A stretch of 64,000 bases of DNA, taken from assembly GCF_022631235.3 (NCBI RefSeq), contig NZ_CP093310.2, forward strand, positions 1,612,001 to 1,676,000, given 5' to 3'. The notes under the pieces were generated by a model. That model was not told the DNA's origin. It worked only from the letters and a program-made list of their open reading frames with translations, and made no database searches. The position numbers and the translations under genes were made by a program. Numbering within the stretch: the first letter of the stretch is position 1; each line of letters starts with the position of its first letter. The DNA is from Psychrobacter raelei (GTDB lineage Bacteria; Pseudomonadota; Gammaproteobacteria; Pseudomonadales; Moraxellaceae). This document shows positions 49,320 through 59,966 of the stretch, in pieces.

Positions 49320-50282
49320 TTAGTAGGTACCATCTTCTTCAATAATCACCATTTCTATGTTGTCATCTTTTGGCACAACCAATTTAGGTTTTTCAGCAGA
49401 CTGAGCAGGTGCGGTAGTGGCTGCAGGTTTTTCGACACTGGGCTTAGTGTTGTCAGTAGACACAGAAGGCTCTGTTGGCTTGGTGGCAGCTTTTGGCTCA
49501 GCGCTACGGGCAGGCTGCGTTTCACGAGCAGGTGCTTTTTGCTTTTGCTCAGGCTCTGGACGCACACGAGGCTGGGCGGGCTGTTTAGGCTCAGCAGGTA
49601 AGGCTGGTGCCGGTCTTGGCTTATTGGTCTGCGGGGCAGCGCGATTGGTTTCTAATACCGCTTGGAATTGAGATTTTGCAATGATATCTGAAGCGGCGGT
49701 CAATATAGCAGGCTGACCGACTAAACGCGCTGTTACTTGCCCTCCTTGCATACCAACCACATAATTGAAGTTATTGCTCACCAACATATTGTTGTTTAAG
49801 GTAATGTTCTCTGATTGCAATAAGTCGGCTAAGTTACGGTCTTCTAAAGAGGCATAGACACGGGTAGCACGCGCTACATCTTGATTGGGTAAGGTTAAGC
49901 TTAAGCTTGCGTTACAGGTCACCATACCTTGAGCATTGGCTTCTTGCAAAATAGTAGGATTGGCAATATCCACCAACACAGAGCCCACAGCGGTATTGAC
50001 ATTGTTTAAGCTCAAGCTTTCGCCTGCACTTTCAGCATAAGCGCTAAATAGCTTTTGCGATTGACCGGTCAGCGTTGATTGCACCATATTAGTCAACTGA
50101 GCTAAGGCCACTTGATCATTACATGCCACGACAGGCGCTGGCGCCACTTCAACTTTGGCCTCTTCTGCTTTGTCAGCGGTAGACTCCTCTTTTTTACTAC
50201 ACCCTACTGCGGTTAGGCCACACAGTATCACAACACCAACTAAGCTGGCAGGACGAGAAACGCGATCAAAACTTAACTTCAT
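49320..50282 (-). CDS. Lipoprotein with proline/lysine-rich C-terminal tail
   Basis: 320 residues, not recognised. Signal with lipobox AVGC (Cys28), charged linker, then a domain at about 53-210 that contains two cysteines (ACNDQVALAQ and VTCNASLSL), perhaps a disulfide. From about 215 to 300 the chain is low complexity, rich in Pro, Ala, Lys and Glu, and ends in an acidic segment EMVIIEEDGTY. The tail looks like a periplasm-spanning or wall-binding linker. Envelope protein, function unknown. Confidence 0.75.
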   Translation of the reverse strand: MKLSFDRVSRPASLVGVVILCGLTAVGCSKKEESTADKAEEAKVEVAPAPVVACNDQVALAQLTNMVQSTLTGQSQKLFSAYAESAGESLSLNNVNTAVGSVLVDIANPTILQEANAQGMVTCNASLSLTLPNQDVARATRVYASLEDRNLADLLQSENITLNNNMLVSNNFNYVVGMQGGQVTARLVGQPAILTAASDIIAKSQFQAVLETNRAAPQTNKPRPAPALPAEPKQPAQPRVRPEPEQKQKAPARETQPARSAEPKAATKPTEPSVSTDNTKPSVEKPAATTAPAQSAEKPKLVVPKDDNIEMVIIEEDGTY

Positions 50283-50667
50283 TGTAACCTCTTAGATGAC
50301 CCACATTAGCTTTTGCAAGGTAAGTCGTATATTTAATAATGTATTTATGCTCGTCAAACTACGAACTAAGGAGTCTTACTAATATAATACTTGCTATTTA
50401 CTTAACAAATCCATTTTTGAAAGTGTCCGTAAAAAGCTGCTACCAGACTGATACATAAGTCTTTTTTAAAAAAGACAAGCTGATAAGCCATGTCGCTTGG
50501 TATTATACGCCAAACATTTAGCATTTGTTAATTAGTATTACTGTAAGCGTATTGTAATGCCGGTGTGTGTCAATTTATATCTACAGTTTGTAAAATGATT
50601 GTCCTACCTTCAAGATATGTTCAAACTTTTATCCACTTTAGCCATTAATTTATGCGAGTGCTTATCT
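50283..50667. other. Divergent intergenic region
   Basis: About 380 bp between the lipoprotein and the glycerophosphodiesterase starts. AT-rich; I recognise no RNA gene or repeat and no clear promoter boxes. Confidence 0.4.
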
Positions 50668-51546
50668 ATGAGCCGTTCCTGCGTAACCTGCGCCCTTGAT
50701 ACTCATAACAGCCACCTGCTCGGACACCGAGGGGCACGGGGCGAATACTTTGAAAACACACAAGCTGGCTTTCAGCACACCCAGCGGTTACAGCAAAGCT
50801 TTCCAAATCACTTAGTCGGCATAGAGTTCGATGTACAGCTGACACTCGATGGCCATCTTGTGGTATTTCATGATGAATCTTTGCTTAGGCTATATGGTAG
50901 ACAATCGCGTATAGATCAGTTGAGTACCGCTGAGATTAAGCGTTTAAATAACAAAAATAGCGCGGCCAGTCAGCCGGCCATTGTCACTCTTGATGAGATG
51001 CCTAGATGGCTGAGCACTTATCAGCACATCGAGCTTGAGATCAAAACCCACAGCCGCACTAACTATCAAGCACTGATCAAGGCTCTAAGACGATGCTTAG
51101 CGCACCCAGACTTTGACAGCTTGCCAATCACCTTAACAAGCTTTGACTTACGCCTTCATTATTATTTGCAAATTGATTCATTTTTAAGCCACCTACCCCG
51201 AGGGCTTTTGGTCGAGCCGCTATCTTGGTCAATATCTGAGCTACCGTCTGTTTTTTCGCCCAGTGGAACCCTAACTGAGTCCTCATCTGCTGATCGTTTA
51301 AACACGCTACCGCTTAGCACTCATCAGATGCTGTATGACACCCCATCGCTTGCCGCACGCTTAGGCTGTAGCAGTCTCGGTCTTTATTATCCTTTGTTTA
51401 ATGCCTCAGTTATCCAAAGGTGCCAATATTATGGATTGTCGACCACAGCTTGGACAGTAAATCAACCGCAGCAAGCGATAAACCTCATTGAGCTTGGGGT
51501 GAATTATGTCATTACCGATTATCCCACTTTATTTTTACAGCAATAG
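50668..51546 (+). CDS. Glycerophosphodiester phosphodiesterase
   Basis: 292 residues from the ATG at 50668; longer in-frame reading needs a TTG at 50599 and adds non-family residues. TIM-barrel GDPD: LLGHRGARGEYFENTQAGF with the catalytic His and Arg, GIEFDVQLTLDGHLVVFHDE with metal acids and second His, HIELEIKTHSRT, and the C-terminal AWTVNQPQQA with VITDYP. Hydrolyses glycerophosphodiesters to glycerol-3-phosphate and alcohol. No signal peptide, so cytosolic. Single gene. Confidence 0.92.
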   Translation: MSRSCVTCALDTHNSHLLGHRGARGEYFENTQAGFQHTQRLQQSFPNHLVGIEFDVQLTLDGHLVVFHDESLLRLYGRQSRIDQLSTAEIKRLNNKNSAASQPAIVTLDEMPRWLSTYQHIELEIKTHSRTNYQALIKALRRCLAHPDFDSLPITLTSFDLRLHYYLQIDSFLSHLPRGLLVEPLSWSISELPSVFSPSGTLTESSSADRLNTLPLSTHQMLYDTPSLAARLGCSSLGLYYPLFNASVIQRCQYYGLSTTAWTVNQPQQAINLIELGVNYVITDYPTLFLQQ

Positions 51547-51749
51547 CTGTCAATATCCTGGTGTATAAGGGGTAGTTGCTTTTGTTACCCTGCTATTAAT
51601 TGAGTGTTTAATATAGGTAACTAACCCCTTATTTGCGCCTTATTTCTTCAAATTCTTAGTGTATAAGTGTTCACTTTATCGCTGATTTGAGGTATCCTAC
51701 TTCTATCAAGTCAAAACTATGTATATGTAATGCAAGGAACGCCCCAAGA

Positions 51750-53195
51750 ATGCCTACAAACAAAACAAGCCTTTTAAGTATTTTGCGCTCAAGTGCTCAG
51801 CTGTCCAAGCTAAGTGCCAGTCGTGCGGTATTTACCGGCAAAAAAATAGCCAATGCTTTGGCCCAAATCCCTTTGTCTGTGCTAAATAAAAACAAGCCAG
51901 TCAATGAGGGTCAGCGTTTGAGCTATCAGCCTGGGGTTACACTATCGGCAAAAGGTGCTGACGCTTACGCCCATCTTGAAACCAACGAGATAAACAGTGA
52001 ATTGATGGCCAAAGAGCTTGAGTTTAAGCGCGCCCCCATTAACTGGATTCCTGCCGCTGTCTTAGTAGCCACGCCCATTGCCGCAGCTTTGATTACCCCT
52101 TGGTATCTTGCTACCCATAAGGTCAGTGCCCCTGTTTGGCTCACTTTCGGTGCCGTGGCGGTTTGGACCGGTATGAGTATTACCGCAGGCTATCATCGTC
52201 TCATGTCGCATCGTGCTTACAAGGCGCATCCTGCTGTACGCAACTTTTTCTTATTGGGTGCCACATTAGCAGTGCAAGGCTCTGCTTTTGATTGGTGCTC
52301 GGGCCACCGTACTCATCACCGCCATGTTGATGACCCTATGGATGACCCTTACTCAGCCAAGCGTGGTTTTTGGTTCAGCCATATCGGTTGGATGTTAAGA
52401 AACTACCCAAGCGGTAATTTTGACTATAAAAACATCCCTGACTTAACCAAGGATAAGGTGCTGCAAATTCAGCATAAATACTATGGTCTGTGGGTAGTGG
52501 CTACCAACGTGGGACTGATTGGTGCTATTGGCTGGCTTATCGGTGATGTCTGGGGCACTTTATTGCTTGCAGGTCTGGTGCGCTTGGTCATCAACCACCA
52601 CTTTACTTTCTTTATTAACTCTTTATGCCATATGTATGGTACACGCCCTTATACAGACACCAATACTGCGCGTGATAACTTCATACTTGCCATTCCTACT
52701 TGGGGTGAGGGCTATCATAACTATCACCACTTCTTCCAATACGATTATCGTAATGGCGTCAAATGGTGGCAGTACGACCCCACGAAATGGTTAATCGCAG
52801 CATTGGCAAAATTAGGCTTAGCTTCTGAGCTTCGTACCGTTGATGATATGACTATTAAGCATGCAGAAGTACAAATGCAGTTTAAACGTGCTCAAAATAA
52901 GTTGGCTAAGATTACCAATGAGCAAGGACAAGTGTTAGACAGTAACTTGCCAAGCAACTTACAGAAGTTTAGCGATAGAATCAACTTTGAGTACCAACAG
53001 TTTAATGAGACAGTCAAAGAATGGCAGGCCCTAAAAGCCAAAGCCATTCAAATGAAGAAGGCGGAATTCTCTGAGCGTCTGCATGAGGTAGATGAGGTGT
53101 TAAGAGACCAATACAAAATCTTGGAGCAGCGCATATTCGCTCACAACCGTAACTTAAAGCAGGCGTTTAAACAATTGAATTATAAGCCCAGTTAG
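51750..53195 (+). CDS. Membrane fatty acid desaturase (acyl-CoA delta-9 type)
   Basis: 481 residues from the ATG at 51750 (AAGGA about 12 bases upstream); a TTG further up is unlikely. Core about 110-330 with membrane helices and the three histidine boxes: HRLMSH, HRTHHRH, and HNYHH (in GYHNYHHFF). Di-iron enzyme introducing a double bond, useful for membrane fluidity in the cold. An N-terminal extension of about 100 residues precedes the core and a C-terminal coiled-coil-like helical tail of about 130 residues follows (FKRAQNKLAK onward). Both extensions are unusual compared with short bacterial relatives. Confidence 0.92.
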   Translation: MPTNKTSLLSILRSSAQLSKLSASRAVFTGKKIANALAQIPLSVLNKNKPVNEGQRLSYQPGVTLSAKGADAYAHLETNEINSELMAKELEFKRAPINWIPAAVLVATPIAAALITPWYLATHKVSAPVWLTFGAVAVWTGMSITAGYHRLMSHRAYKAHPAVRNFFLLGATLAVQGSAFDWCSGHRTHHRHVDDPMDDPYSAKRGFWFSHIGWMLRNYPSGNFDYKNIPDLTKDKVLQIQHKYYGLWVVATNVGLIGAIGWLIGDVWGTLLLAGLVRLVINHHFTFFINSLCHMYGTRPYTDTNTARDNFILAIPTWGEGYHNYHHFFQYDYRNGVKWWQYDPTKWLIAALAKLGLASELRTVDDMTIKHAEVQMQFKRAQNKLAKITNEQGQVLDSNLPSNLQKFSDRINFEYQQFNETVKEWQALKAKAIQMKKAEFSERLHEVDEVLRDQYKILEQRIFAHNRNLKQAFKQLNYKPS

Positions 53196-53200
53196 CCTCG

Positions 53201-53404
53201 TTAACTAAGCTTATCCTGGTAGAGCAGCTTGCTGTAGAAGTACTGCTCTACACCCCCAACCCAATAAAAATAAAATACAATAAAAATAAAGCTCAATATT
53301 AAAACAATAATAATAACAAGCGTATGCTTTCTCCACCCCTTTGCCTCTGGTGAAGGGTTTTTTTTGCTTAAACTGTGCAACCAACCATAACAGTCAGACC
53401 ACAA
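53201..53404 (-). CDS. Possible small membrane protein
   Basis: 67 residues from a TTG, no ATG in frame. A basic segment (KKNPSPEAKGWRKH) precedes one strong membrane helix (IIIVLILSFIFIVFYFYWVG). Convergent to the desaturase and divergent from selO. A neighbouring frame offers an ATG start (MDDKLSDRSLTN), so the true gene might have slipped at a short repeat (AACAAACAGAAG type) or be decayed. Weak case. Confidence 0.35.
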   Translation of the reverse strand: MWSDCYGWLHSLSKKNPSPEAKGWRKHTLVIIIVLILSFIFIVFYFYWVGGVEQYFYSKLLYQDKLS

Positions 53405-53511
53405 TAAGCGGCCATCAGGTTTGTTAAACTTCTGTTTGTTAGACTTCTATCAGACAACTTATCATCCATCTTTTTATCACCCATCTTTAAATTCTTAAAA
53501 AGTCGATACTT

Positions 53512-55089
53512 ATGCAATACCATAATAGCTACGCCAAACTTGATCCTCGCTTGTACAACAAACAAATGCCCACAGCTTTGGATAACCCAAAAGCTGGACA
53601 CTTTAACCCAATAGTTGCCGCTCAAATTGGTTGGGATCAATCTTCTGAGCTTATGGACAACTGGGTAGATATTTTATCAGGCAATAAGGTTCCTGAAGAC
53701 TTCGAGCCACTGGCTATGGCTTATGCCGGCCATCAGTTTGGTCAATGGGCCGGTCAATTAGGTGATGGCCGCGGGCTATTAATGGCACAGGTCATTGACA
53801 AAAACTCCGAGCTGACCGATTTGCATCTTAAAGGTGCCGGCTTGACGCCCTACTCTCGCATGGGCGATGGTAGAGCCGTTTTGCGTAGCACCATAAGAGA
53901 GTATTTGTGTGGTCATGCCATGAGCGCATTGGGCGTTCGCTCTTCAAGCTCACTGGGCTTTGTTACCTCACAGACTCCCGTACGCCGCGAGACCGTAGAG
54001 ACTGGCGCCGCTTTAATGCGCGTAGCCGATACCCACATTCGCTTAGGTCATGTCGAATGGATTGCAAGCTTTGCCCCAGACTTATTGCCAAGCTTTACTC
54101 AGTATATGATTGAGACTTACTATCCTGAGCTGACTACCTCCAAGACGCCCGTCGCGGACTTCATTGCTGCTGTAGTGGCCAATACCGCTACCATGATCGC
54201 TGACTGGCAGCTCGTTGGCTTCGCTCATGGTGTTATGAATACAGACAACCTATCTATTACCGGTACTACTTTAGATTATGGACCATTTGGTTTTTTAGAG
54301 CGCTTTGATCCTGCTTGGATTAACAACCACTCTGATTACTCTGGCCGTTATACTTATCAAAATCAGCCCGCCATCGGCCATTGGAACCTAAACGTGTGGA
54401 TGATGCATTTTATGCAGCTGTCGGATAAGATCTTATTCGGCACGTGCAAAGAGCGCTTAGACCGACAAACTTTGGCCACCGCCTTATCTGAGTATGAAAC
54501 TCACTTTATGCGCCACTATCAACACGGTATTTGTCGTAAATTAGGACTGCCTTGGGAGGGGCTTGGTAATTTACAAAATAGTCAGCATCAGTATCAGCGT
54601 AGCACCGAAAGCATCAATACCACATTAAAGCTGGCCTTTGAACTGCTTGAGATTATTGAGCACAATAAACTTGACTATACCAACAGTTTTCGCGCTCTTA
54701 TGGCTGTGCTTGAGCCAGGTAGTCACTCCCATGAAGATCAGCTACTTGCCAATATATCTCAGGAGCTCAGTGCTGAGCAGCAAACATTGTGGCAAACTTG
54801 GCAACATAAATATCGCGCTCATATCAATGAGCAAATTGCGATAAATGACCACCGTTTTTCGGCCACACAAGTGGTCGAGCAACTCGCCCAAGCCAACCCT
54901 GTCTATGTGCTGCGTAATGGCATGGCACAGCGCGCTATTGAACAGGCGCAGGCGGGCGACTTATCTGAGGTGGATCGCTTATTTAAGCTGCTAAGCACCC
55001 CTTATAACGTCAATGACATGGCGAAGCTAACAGACTATACACCGCCGGCCAGAGAAGATAAGCCGCTGGTAATTAGCTGCTCATCATAA
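53512..55089 (+). CDS. selO: Protein adenylyltransferase SelO
   Basis: 525 residues of the SelO/YdiU pseudokinase family, which transfers AMP to Ser/Thr/Tyr of proteins. Features: YAGHQFGQWAGQLGDGRG, LHLKGAGLTPYSR with the ATP-binding lysine, RREYLCGHA-like helix (STIREYLCGHAMSALG), QTPVRRETVETGAALMRVA, and the metal-binding HGVMNTDNLSI with DYGPFGFLE. The chain ends ISCSS; this cysteine is at the place of selenocysteine in animal SelO. Complete. Upstream gap holds the possible small membrane protein. Confidence 0.95.
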   Translation: MQYHNSYAKLDPRLYNKQMPTALDNPKAGHFNPIVAAQIGWDQSSELMDNWVDILSGNKVPEDFEPLAMAYAGHQFGQWAGQLGDGRGLLMAQVIDKNSELTDLHLKGAGLTPYSRMGDGRAVLRSTIREYLCGHAMSALGVRSSSSLGFVTSQTPVRRETVETGAALMRVADTHIRLGHVEWIASFAPDLLPSFTQYMIETYYPELTTSKTPVADFIAAVVANTATMIADWQLVGFAHGVMNTDNLSITGTTLDYGPFGFLERFDPAWINNHSDYSGRYTYQNQPAIGHWNLNVWMMHFMQLSDKILFGTCKERLDRQTLATALSEYETHFMRHYQHGICRKLGLPWEGLGNLQNSQHQYQRSTESINTTLKLAFELLEIIEHNKLDYTNSFRALMAVLEPGSHSHEDQLLANISQELSAEQQTLWQTWQHKYRAHINEQIAINDHRFSATQVVEQLAQANPVYVLRNGMAQRAIEQAQAGDLSEVDRLFKLLSTPYNVNDMAKLTDYTPPAREDKPLVISCSS

Positions 55090-55368
55090 ATATTTTGGGC
55101 GCCATTAAATATTTTTCATGTAAAAAACACCTTCTATAGCTGCTTAAGCACCCTATATGAGATGTAAACCTGTATAATTGTGCTATTAGTGACTTAGCGA
55201 GCAAGCTGTGGCTTACCTAGCTTGGTTAGTAATACGATAATACTTATAAAATGAGTGTCGCCTCTTTGGTTAGTATAATAGCTAGAAAAATGCTAAAATA
55301 TGAGGCGCACAATAACATTGAATCTCCGGTTACGGATTTCCTTTCTCAAGAGATAATTGGTCTTAAAC

Positions 55369-57708
55369 ATGAGCGATAATACTTCAAATTCTATTCCTTC
55401 AGATCCTAATTCCATTAATGCAATGAACAAAGAGCAGTTTGAACAATCCGCTTTGCATTATCATGAGCACCCCACACCTGGTAAGATCTCAGTTACCCCA
55501 ACTAAGCAGATTGCTAACCAACATGACTTAGCCTTGGCCTACTCTCCAGGGGTAGCTGTTCCTTGCTTAGAAATTCAACGAGATCCAAAGCTTGCGGCAA
55601 AATATACCGCACGCAATAATCTAGTTGGTGTTATTACCAATGGTACGGCAGTACTGGGTCTAGGTAACATCGGTCCTTTGGCATCAAAACCGGTTATGGA
55701 AGGTAAGGGCGTATTATTTAAACGCTTTGCAGGTATCGATGTATTTGATATCGAAATTGATCAAAATGACCCTGACAAATTCATTGAAGCTGTGGCCTCT
55801 TTAGAGCCTACCTTTGGTGGTATCAACCTTGAGGACATCAAGGCGCCTGAATGTTTCAAAATTGAGCGCGAACTACGTAAGCGCATGAACATTCCTGTAT
55901 TCCATGATGACCAACATGGTACGTCAATCATTGTGGGCGCCGCTTTAATTAACGCTTTAAAACTGATCGACAAAAAAATTGAAGATATCAAAGTGGTGTG
56001 TTCTGGTGCCGGTGCAGCCGCCATCTCATGCTTAGACTTAATTTGTGCGTTAGGCGTTCAACGCTCTAACATCTTTGTATCAGACTCACGCGGTATCATC
56101 TCTACCAAACGTGACAACTTAGATGAAAGCAAGCAGCGCTTTGCTCGTGACACAGAAGCCACAAGCCTTAATGATGTGATGGACGATGTGGATATGTTCC
56201 TAGGCTTATCTATGCCAGGTATCTTAACCCCTGACATGATTAAGCGTATGGCTCGTGACCCTATTATCTTTGCACTGGCTAACCCTACTCCTGAAATTAT
56301 GCCTGAGGTTGCGCATGCTGTTCGTGATGACGTTATCATGGCAACCGGTCGCTCAGACTATCCTAACCAAGTAAACAATGCCTTGTGCTTTCCTTATATC
56401 TTCCGTGGTGCACTAGATGTGGGCGCAACCACAGTAAACGAAGAAATGAAGATTGCTTGTGTGCACGCTATTGCAGCCATGGCTCATGTAGAAGCCACGC
56501 CATTGCAAGGCCAAAAATATGTGGATAGCTCTAAGATCTTTGGCCGCGAGTATCTGATTCCTGGCCCACTTGAGCCAAACTTAATCGTTGAGATTGCCTC
56601 TGCGGTAGCAAAAGCGGCCATGGATTCGGGCGTAGCCACACTACCGATTGATGACTTTAGTGCTTATCGTCAAAAACTTTCAGCCTTTGTGTATAACTCA
56701 GCCTTTGTAATGAAGCCTTTGTTTGCGCGTGCCAAAGAAGATCCAAAACGTATTGTCTTCTGTGAAGGTGAAGATCCTGACGTACTGCGTGCAGTTCAGG
56801 TAGTGGTTGATGAAGGCTTAGCTCAGCCAATCTTAGTGGGTCGCCCTGCAATTATTCAATCACAAATCAATGCCTTGAGCCTGCGTCTAAAAGCAGGTGA
56901 AAACATTGAAATTGTAAACCAAGATGATGATCCACGCTATAAAGACTACTGGCAGACTTATTACGAGCAAAATAAACGCAAGGGCGTCAGTATTGAACTT
57001 GCTCGCCGTGATGTGCGCCGTAAGACCACGCTAATCGGCTCTTTGTTGGTCGAAAAAGGTGATGCTGATGGTATGATCTGTGGTACTTTCAGTCACTACA
57101 ACTTACACTTAAACTACGTAGAAAGAGTCATTGGCAAGCTTGAGGGTGTTAAAAACTTCTACTCAATGAATGCCGTATTGATGCAAAACCGCAACCTGTT
57201 TATTGCCGATACCTATATTCATGAAGACCCAACCGCTGAGCAGTTGGCAGAAATGACAGTACTGGCTGTAGATCAAATGCGCCGCTTTGGCATTACTCCA
57301 CGTGTTGCTCTGCTTTCACACTCAAACTTCGGTACCTCTAACCGTGATAGCGCCATTAAAATGCGCAAAGTGTATGAGCTGCTAAATGAAATGAATGTGG
57401 ACTTTGAGTTTGATGGCGAAATGCATGGTGATTCAGCACTAGATGACCGTATCCGTAATCAAGACTTCCCACACAGTGTGTTAAAAGGCCCAGCTAACTT
57501 GTTGATTATGCCAACCCTTGATGCCGCTAATATTGCCTTTAATTTGTTAAAGACAGCTACAGGTAGTGCCACCATTGGTCCAATCCTATTAGGTGCCAGC
57601 AAGCCTGTACATATCTTAACGCCTTCTGCTACTGCTCGTCGTATTGTCAACATGACTGCCCTAGCGGTTACAGAAGCTCAAGATATCGAAGCCAACGCAA
57701 AAAACTAA
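55369..57708 (+). CDS. maeB: NADP-dependent malic enzyme with phosphotransacetylase-like domain
   Basis: 779 residues from the ATG at 55369; a TTG four codons earlier is in frame but less likely. Malate plus NADP to pyruvate and CO2. The malic domain (about 20-430) has [52 protein letters not shown] and the nucleotide fold [13 protein letters not shown]. The C-terminal half (about 445-775) is a phosphate acetyltransferase-like regulatory domain ([38 protein letters not shown]). Single gene with its own terminator. Confidence 0.96.
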   Translation: MSDNTSNSIPSDPNSINAMNKEQFEQSALHYHEHPTPGKISVTPTKQIANQHDLALAYSPGVAVPCLEIQRDPKLAAKYTARNNLVGVITNGTAVLGLGNIGPLASKPVMEGKGVLFKRFAGIDVFDIEIDQNDPDKFIEAVASLEPTFGGINLEDIKAPECFKIERELRKRMNIPVFHDDQHGTSIIVGAALINALKLIDKKIEDIKVVCSGAGAAAISCLDLICALGVQRSNIFVSDSRGIISTKRDNLDESKQRFARDTEATSLNDVMDDVDMFLGLSMPGILTPDMIKRMARDPIIFALANPTPEIMPEVAHAVRDDVIMATGRSDYPNQVNNALCFPYIFRGALDVGATTVNEEMKIACVHAIAAMAHVEATPLQGQKYVDSSKIFGREYLIPGPLEPNLIVEIASAVAKAAMDSGVATLPIDDFSAYRQKLSAFVYNSAFVMKPLFARAKEDPKRIVFCEGEDPDVLRAVQVVVDEGLAQPILVGRPAIIQSQINALSLRLKAGENIEIVNQDDDPRYKDYWQTYYEQNKRKGVSIELARRDVRRKTTLIGSLLVEKGDADGMICGTFSHYNLHLNYVERVIGKLEGVKNFYSMNAVLMQNRNLFIADTYIHEDPTAEQLAEMTVLAVDQMRRFGITPRVALLSHSNFGTSNRDSAIKMRKVYELLNEMNVDFEFDGEMHGDSALDDRIRNQDFPHSVLKGPANLLIMPTLDAANIAFNLLKTATGSATIGPILLGASKPVHILTPSATARRIVNMTALAVTEAQDIEANAKN

Positions 57709-57730
57709 TCTTAGCTTATAAGCCTTAAGT

Positions 57731-57766
57731 CAATAAAAAAGCCAGCAATCGCTGGCTTTTTTATTG
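57731..57766. terminator. Bidirectional terminator maeB/BLUF gene
   Basis: CAATAAAAAAGCCAGC / GCTGGCTTTTTTATTG, a perfect palindrome with A and T tracts. Confidence 0.94.
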
Positions 57767-57777
57767 ATAAACCTAGA

Positions 57778-58428
57778 TTAAAAAATTGAGCCGTATTTTA
57801 GCAGTACGCCCAACGTAATAACCACGAGCCCAAACAGTAGCCAATGCAATAATCCTGAGTCCATAATGCTGACCACATCATTTTTAGGATCTCTGATGAT
57901 GTTATAAACTTCTTGATACTGTGGGTCATTAACGGTATTGGCTTCAAGTTTTTGCATCACACAAATAAAATGCTCAACGAACCAAGGCGACCAGGTTAAC
58001 GGCTTGAAGGGTAAAAACTGATTTAACTCAGGAGTATGTGCTTGCATCGAATCAGCCGTCCATGCTGTTTTATCAAAGCTTAAACTGCTCATCTGCCACT
58101 TGTGGAAGCTGTATTTATTAATGTGCTTTAACAAAATAACTTGCACCTTTTTATGACGCTTGTCGACAAATATTCGAGCCATAAGTGGTACAAGTACCTT
58201 TTTTTGACCCTCTAAACACTGTAAAAAATGACGATGATCATTACAGAGCACCCCTTTAATAGAGTTTTTAAGATTATAATCTTCAGCATGTACTCTGATG
58301 TGTTCGAACAACTGCGGGTCTGAGCTGCTTTCCTTACTAATTATGCTCACATAAACCAGCCTAATAAGCTCACCATCTTTAACATTTTCAAGGGCTTTAT
58401 CTAGCTGGTTAGCATTTGAGATCATCAT
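57778..58428 (-). CDS. BLUF-domain photoreceptor with C-terminal membrane helix
   Basis: 216 residues. Residues about 22-115 are a BLUF domain that binds FAD and senses blue light: LVYVS with the photoactive Tyr26, Asn52 in YNLKN, Gln70 in HFLQCLEG, and Trp111/Met113 in HKWQMSS. DKRHKKVQVI matches the family core. The key Tyr-Gln pair is present, so it should be photoactive. There is a 22-residue N-terminal extension. After a linker of about 75 residues the last 24 form a hydrophobic helix (LLHWLLFGLVVITLGVLL), so the protein is likely held at the inner membrane by its tail. No EAL or GGDEF output domain. Single gene convergent with maeB. Confidence 0.92.
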   Translation of the reverse strand: MMISNANQLDKALENVKDGELIRLVYVSIISKESSSDPQLFEHIRVHAEDYNLKNSIKGVLCNDHRHFLQCLEGQKKVLVPLMARIFVDKRHKKVQVILLKHINKYSFHKWQMSSLSFDKTAWTADSMQAHTPELNQFLPFKPLTWSPWFVEHFICVMQKLEANTVNDPQYQEVYNIIRDPKNDVVSIMDSGLLHWLLFGLVVITLGVLLKYGSIF

Positions 58429-58629
58429 TTACATCAACTCCACTATCGCTTAAGTATCATCTATAGGATGAATAGCATCCCAAATAATGCGTTATACTCC
58501 TTATAGATTTTAATCGCTTAGTCTCTTGGAGCCTTGAGAATAAAGCGGTTGATTATATCAAAAACATTATTGATACTGATACTTTAATTTATACGCTCTT
58601 AATAATAAAATTAAAACATAAGGATGACT

Positions 58630-59871
58630 ATGCAAGTTTATATTGTGGGTGGTGCAGTCAGAGACGAGCTACTCAACAGACCTTATACCGATAAAGACTT
58701 CGTTGTGGTAGGTGCCACACCCGAGCAAATGATTGAGGCCGGCTTTATCCAGGTAGGCGCAGATTTTCCGGTATTTTTGCACCCTAAAACCAAAGAAGAG
58801 TATGCCTTAGCACGTACTGAGCGTAAATCTGGCAAAGGGTATAAAGGCTTTGAGGTGTATGCCTCACCCGAGGTGACCATAGAACAAGATCTTTTACGCC
58901 GCGATTTGACCATTAATGCCATGGCCATAGAAGTCAAAAGCCTGATGGACGACACCATTCTCACAGGTGAAGTCATTGATCCTTATGGTGGCCGTGAGGA
59001 CATTAAAACTAAAACACTAAGGCACGTGTCTGAAGCTTTTAGTGAAGACCCGCTGCGGGTACTAAGGATAGCTAGGTTTTATGGACGATTTTATGATCCA
59101 AAAGCTGATCATAACTTCAGCATTGCACCAGATACCTTAGCGTTAATCGCCACCATCAATGACAGTGATGAACTTGCATGCCTGACTGCTGAGCGTGTCT
59201 GGCAAGAGACCAGTCGCGCTTTGATGCAAGACTGTCCATATGCTTACCTAGATTGTTTGCAGTATATGGGCGCCCTACCCCATATTTTTCCCAGTATTGC
59301 CAATGCGTTAGGCGATGACAAGATAAAAGCATTGGTGTTTCAAGCCCTACAATTAGCAGGCCAACTGAACTTAAGCTTGCAGCAGCGCTGGGCGATAATC
59401 ATGTTAAGCTTCGCACAAGAGGTGATAGAGGTGCTTAATCCACGCCATCACTCAAATCATCATCCGCATCAAATCGATGAGGCCTTATTCAGCGCCTGGG
59501 CAAGCAAGCTTAAACAGGTGAGCCATAACTTGAAGGTACCAAAAAAAACCACTCAGTTTGCTGCATCTTATGCCAATTGCTCAGGGTATTTAGCAGCATA
59601 TCCATACCTAGGGCAACACAGCGACTCTGATGCCAATTCGTTGACCAAGCTCATCGTGCTCACTAAAGCCGATAAAGACCCCTCTGATCTCCATGAGCTA
59701 ATACAATTACACAAGGTTATTGAAATGGCGTGGCAGCAGCTTGAGATGACTGATTTTATTAAGGCTTATACTCAGATCAGCATGGCGGATATCGACCCAG
59801 ATTTACAAGGCAGCGCTATTGGTACGGCATTGAGTGCCGCTCGAATAAATGCTATTGCTCAGATTTTATAA
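58630..59871 (+). CDS. cca: CCA-adding tRNA nucleotidyltransferase
   Basis: 413 residues from the ATG at 58630. An ATG at 58624 is also in frame, but AAGG (58620-58623) would touch it, while 58630 has proper spacing and starts at the conserved [15 protein letters not shown]. Adds or repairs the 3' CCA of tRNA. Features: [22 protein letters not shown] with the two catalytic acids, [48 protein letters not shown]. The C-terminal half is helical and lacks an evident HD phosphohydrolase motif. Lies just before a tRNA gene that itself encodes CCA. Confidence 0.94.
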   Translation: MQVYIVGGAVRDELLNRPYTDKDFVVVGATPEQMIEAGFIQVGADFPVFLHPKTKEEYALARTERKSGKGYKGFEVYASPEVTIEQDLLRRDLTINAMAIEVKSLMDDTILTGEVIDPYGGREDIKTKTLRHVSEAFSEDPLRVLRIARFYGRFYDPKADHNFSIAPDTLALIATINDSDELACLTAERVWQETSRALMQDCPYAYLDCLQYMGALPHIFPSIANALGDDKIKALVFQALQLAGQLNLSLQQRWAIIMLSFAQEVIEVLNPRHHSNHHPHQIDEALFSAWASKLKQVSHNLKVPKKTTQFAASYANCSGYLAAYPYLGQHSDSDANSLTKLIVLTKADKDPSDLHELIQLHKVIEMAWQQLEMTDFIKAYTQISMADIDPDLQGSAIGTALSAARINAIAQIL

Positions 59872-59966
59872 AAAAGTCACCCAAAATTAGCGTCTTACCC
59901 TTGCAAATTTATAATTTTCAGGTAATATAATGCGTCTAATAAAGCTGATTAAACGGCTTGTTATTA

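Noticed and set aside
53368..53640. 90-codon minus-strand frame over the selO start
   Set aside because: Largely antisense to selO; only its last third could belong to a small gene.
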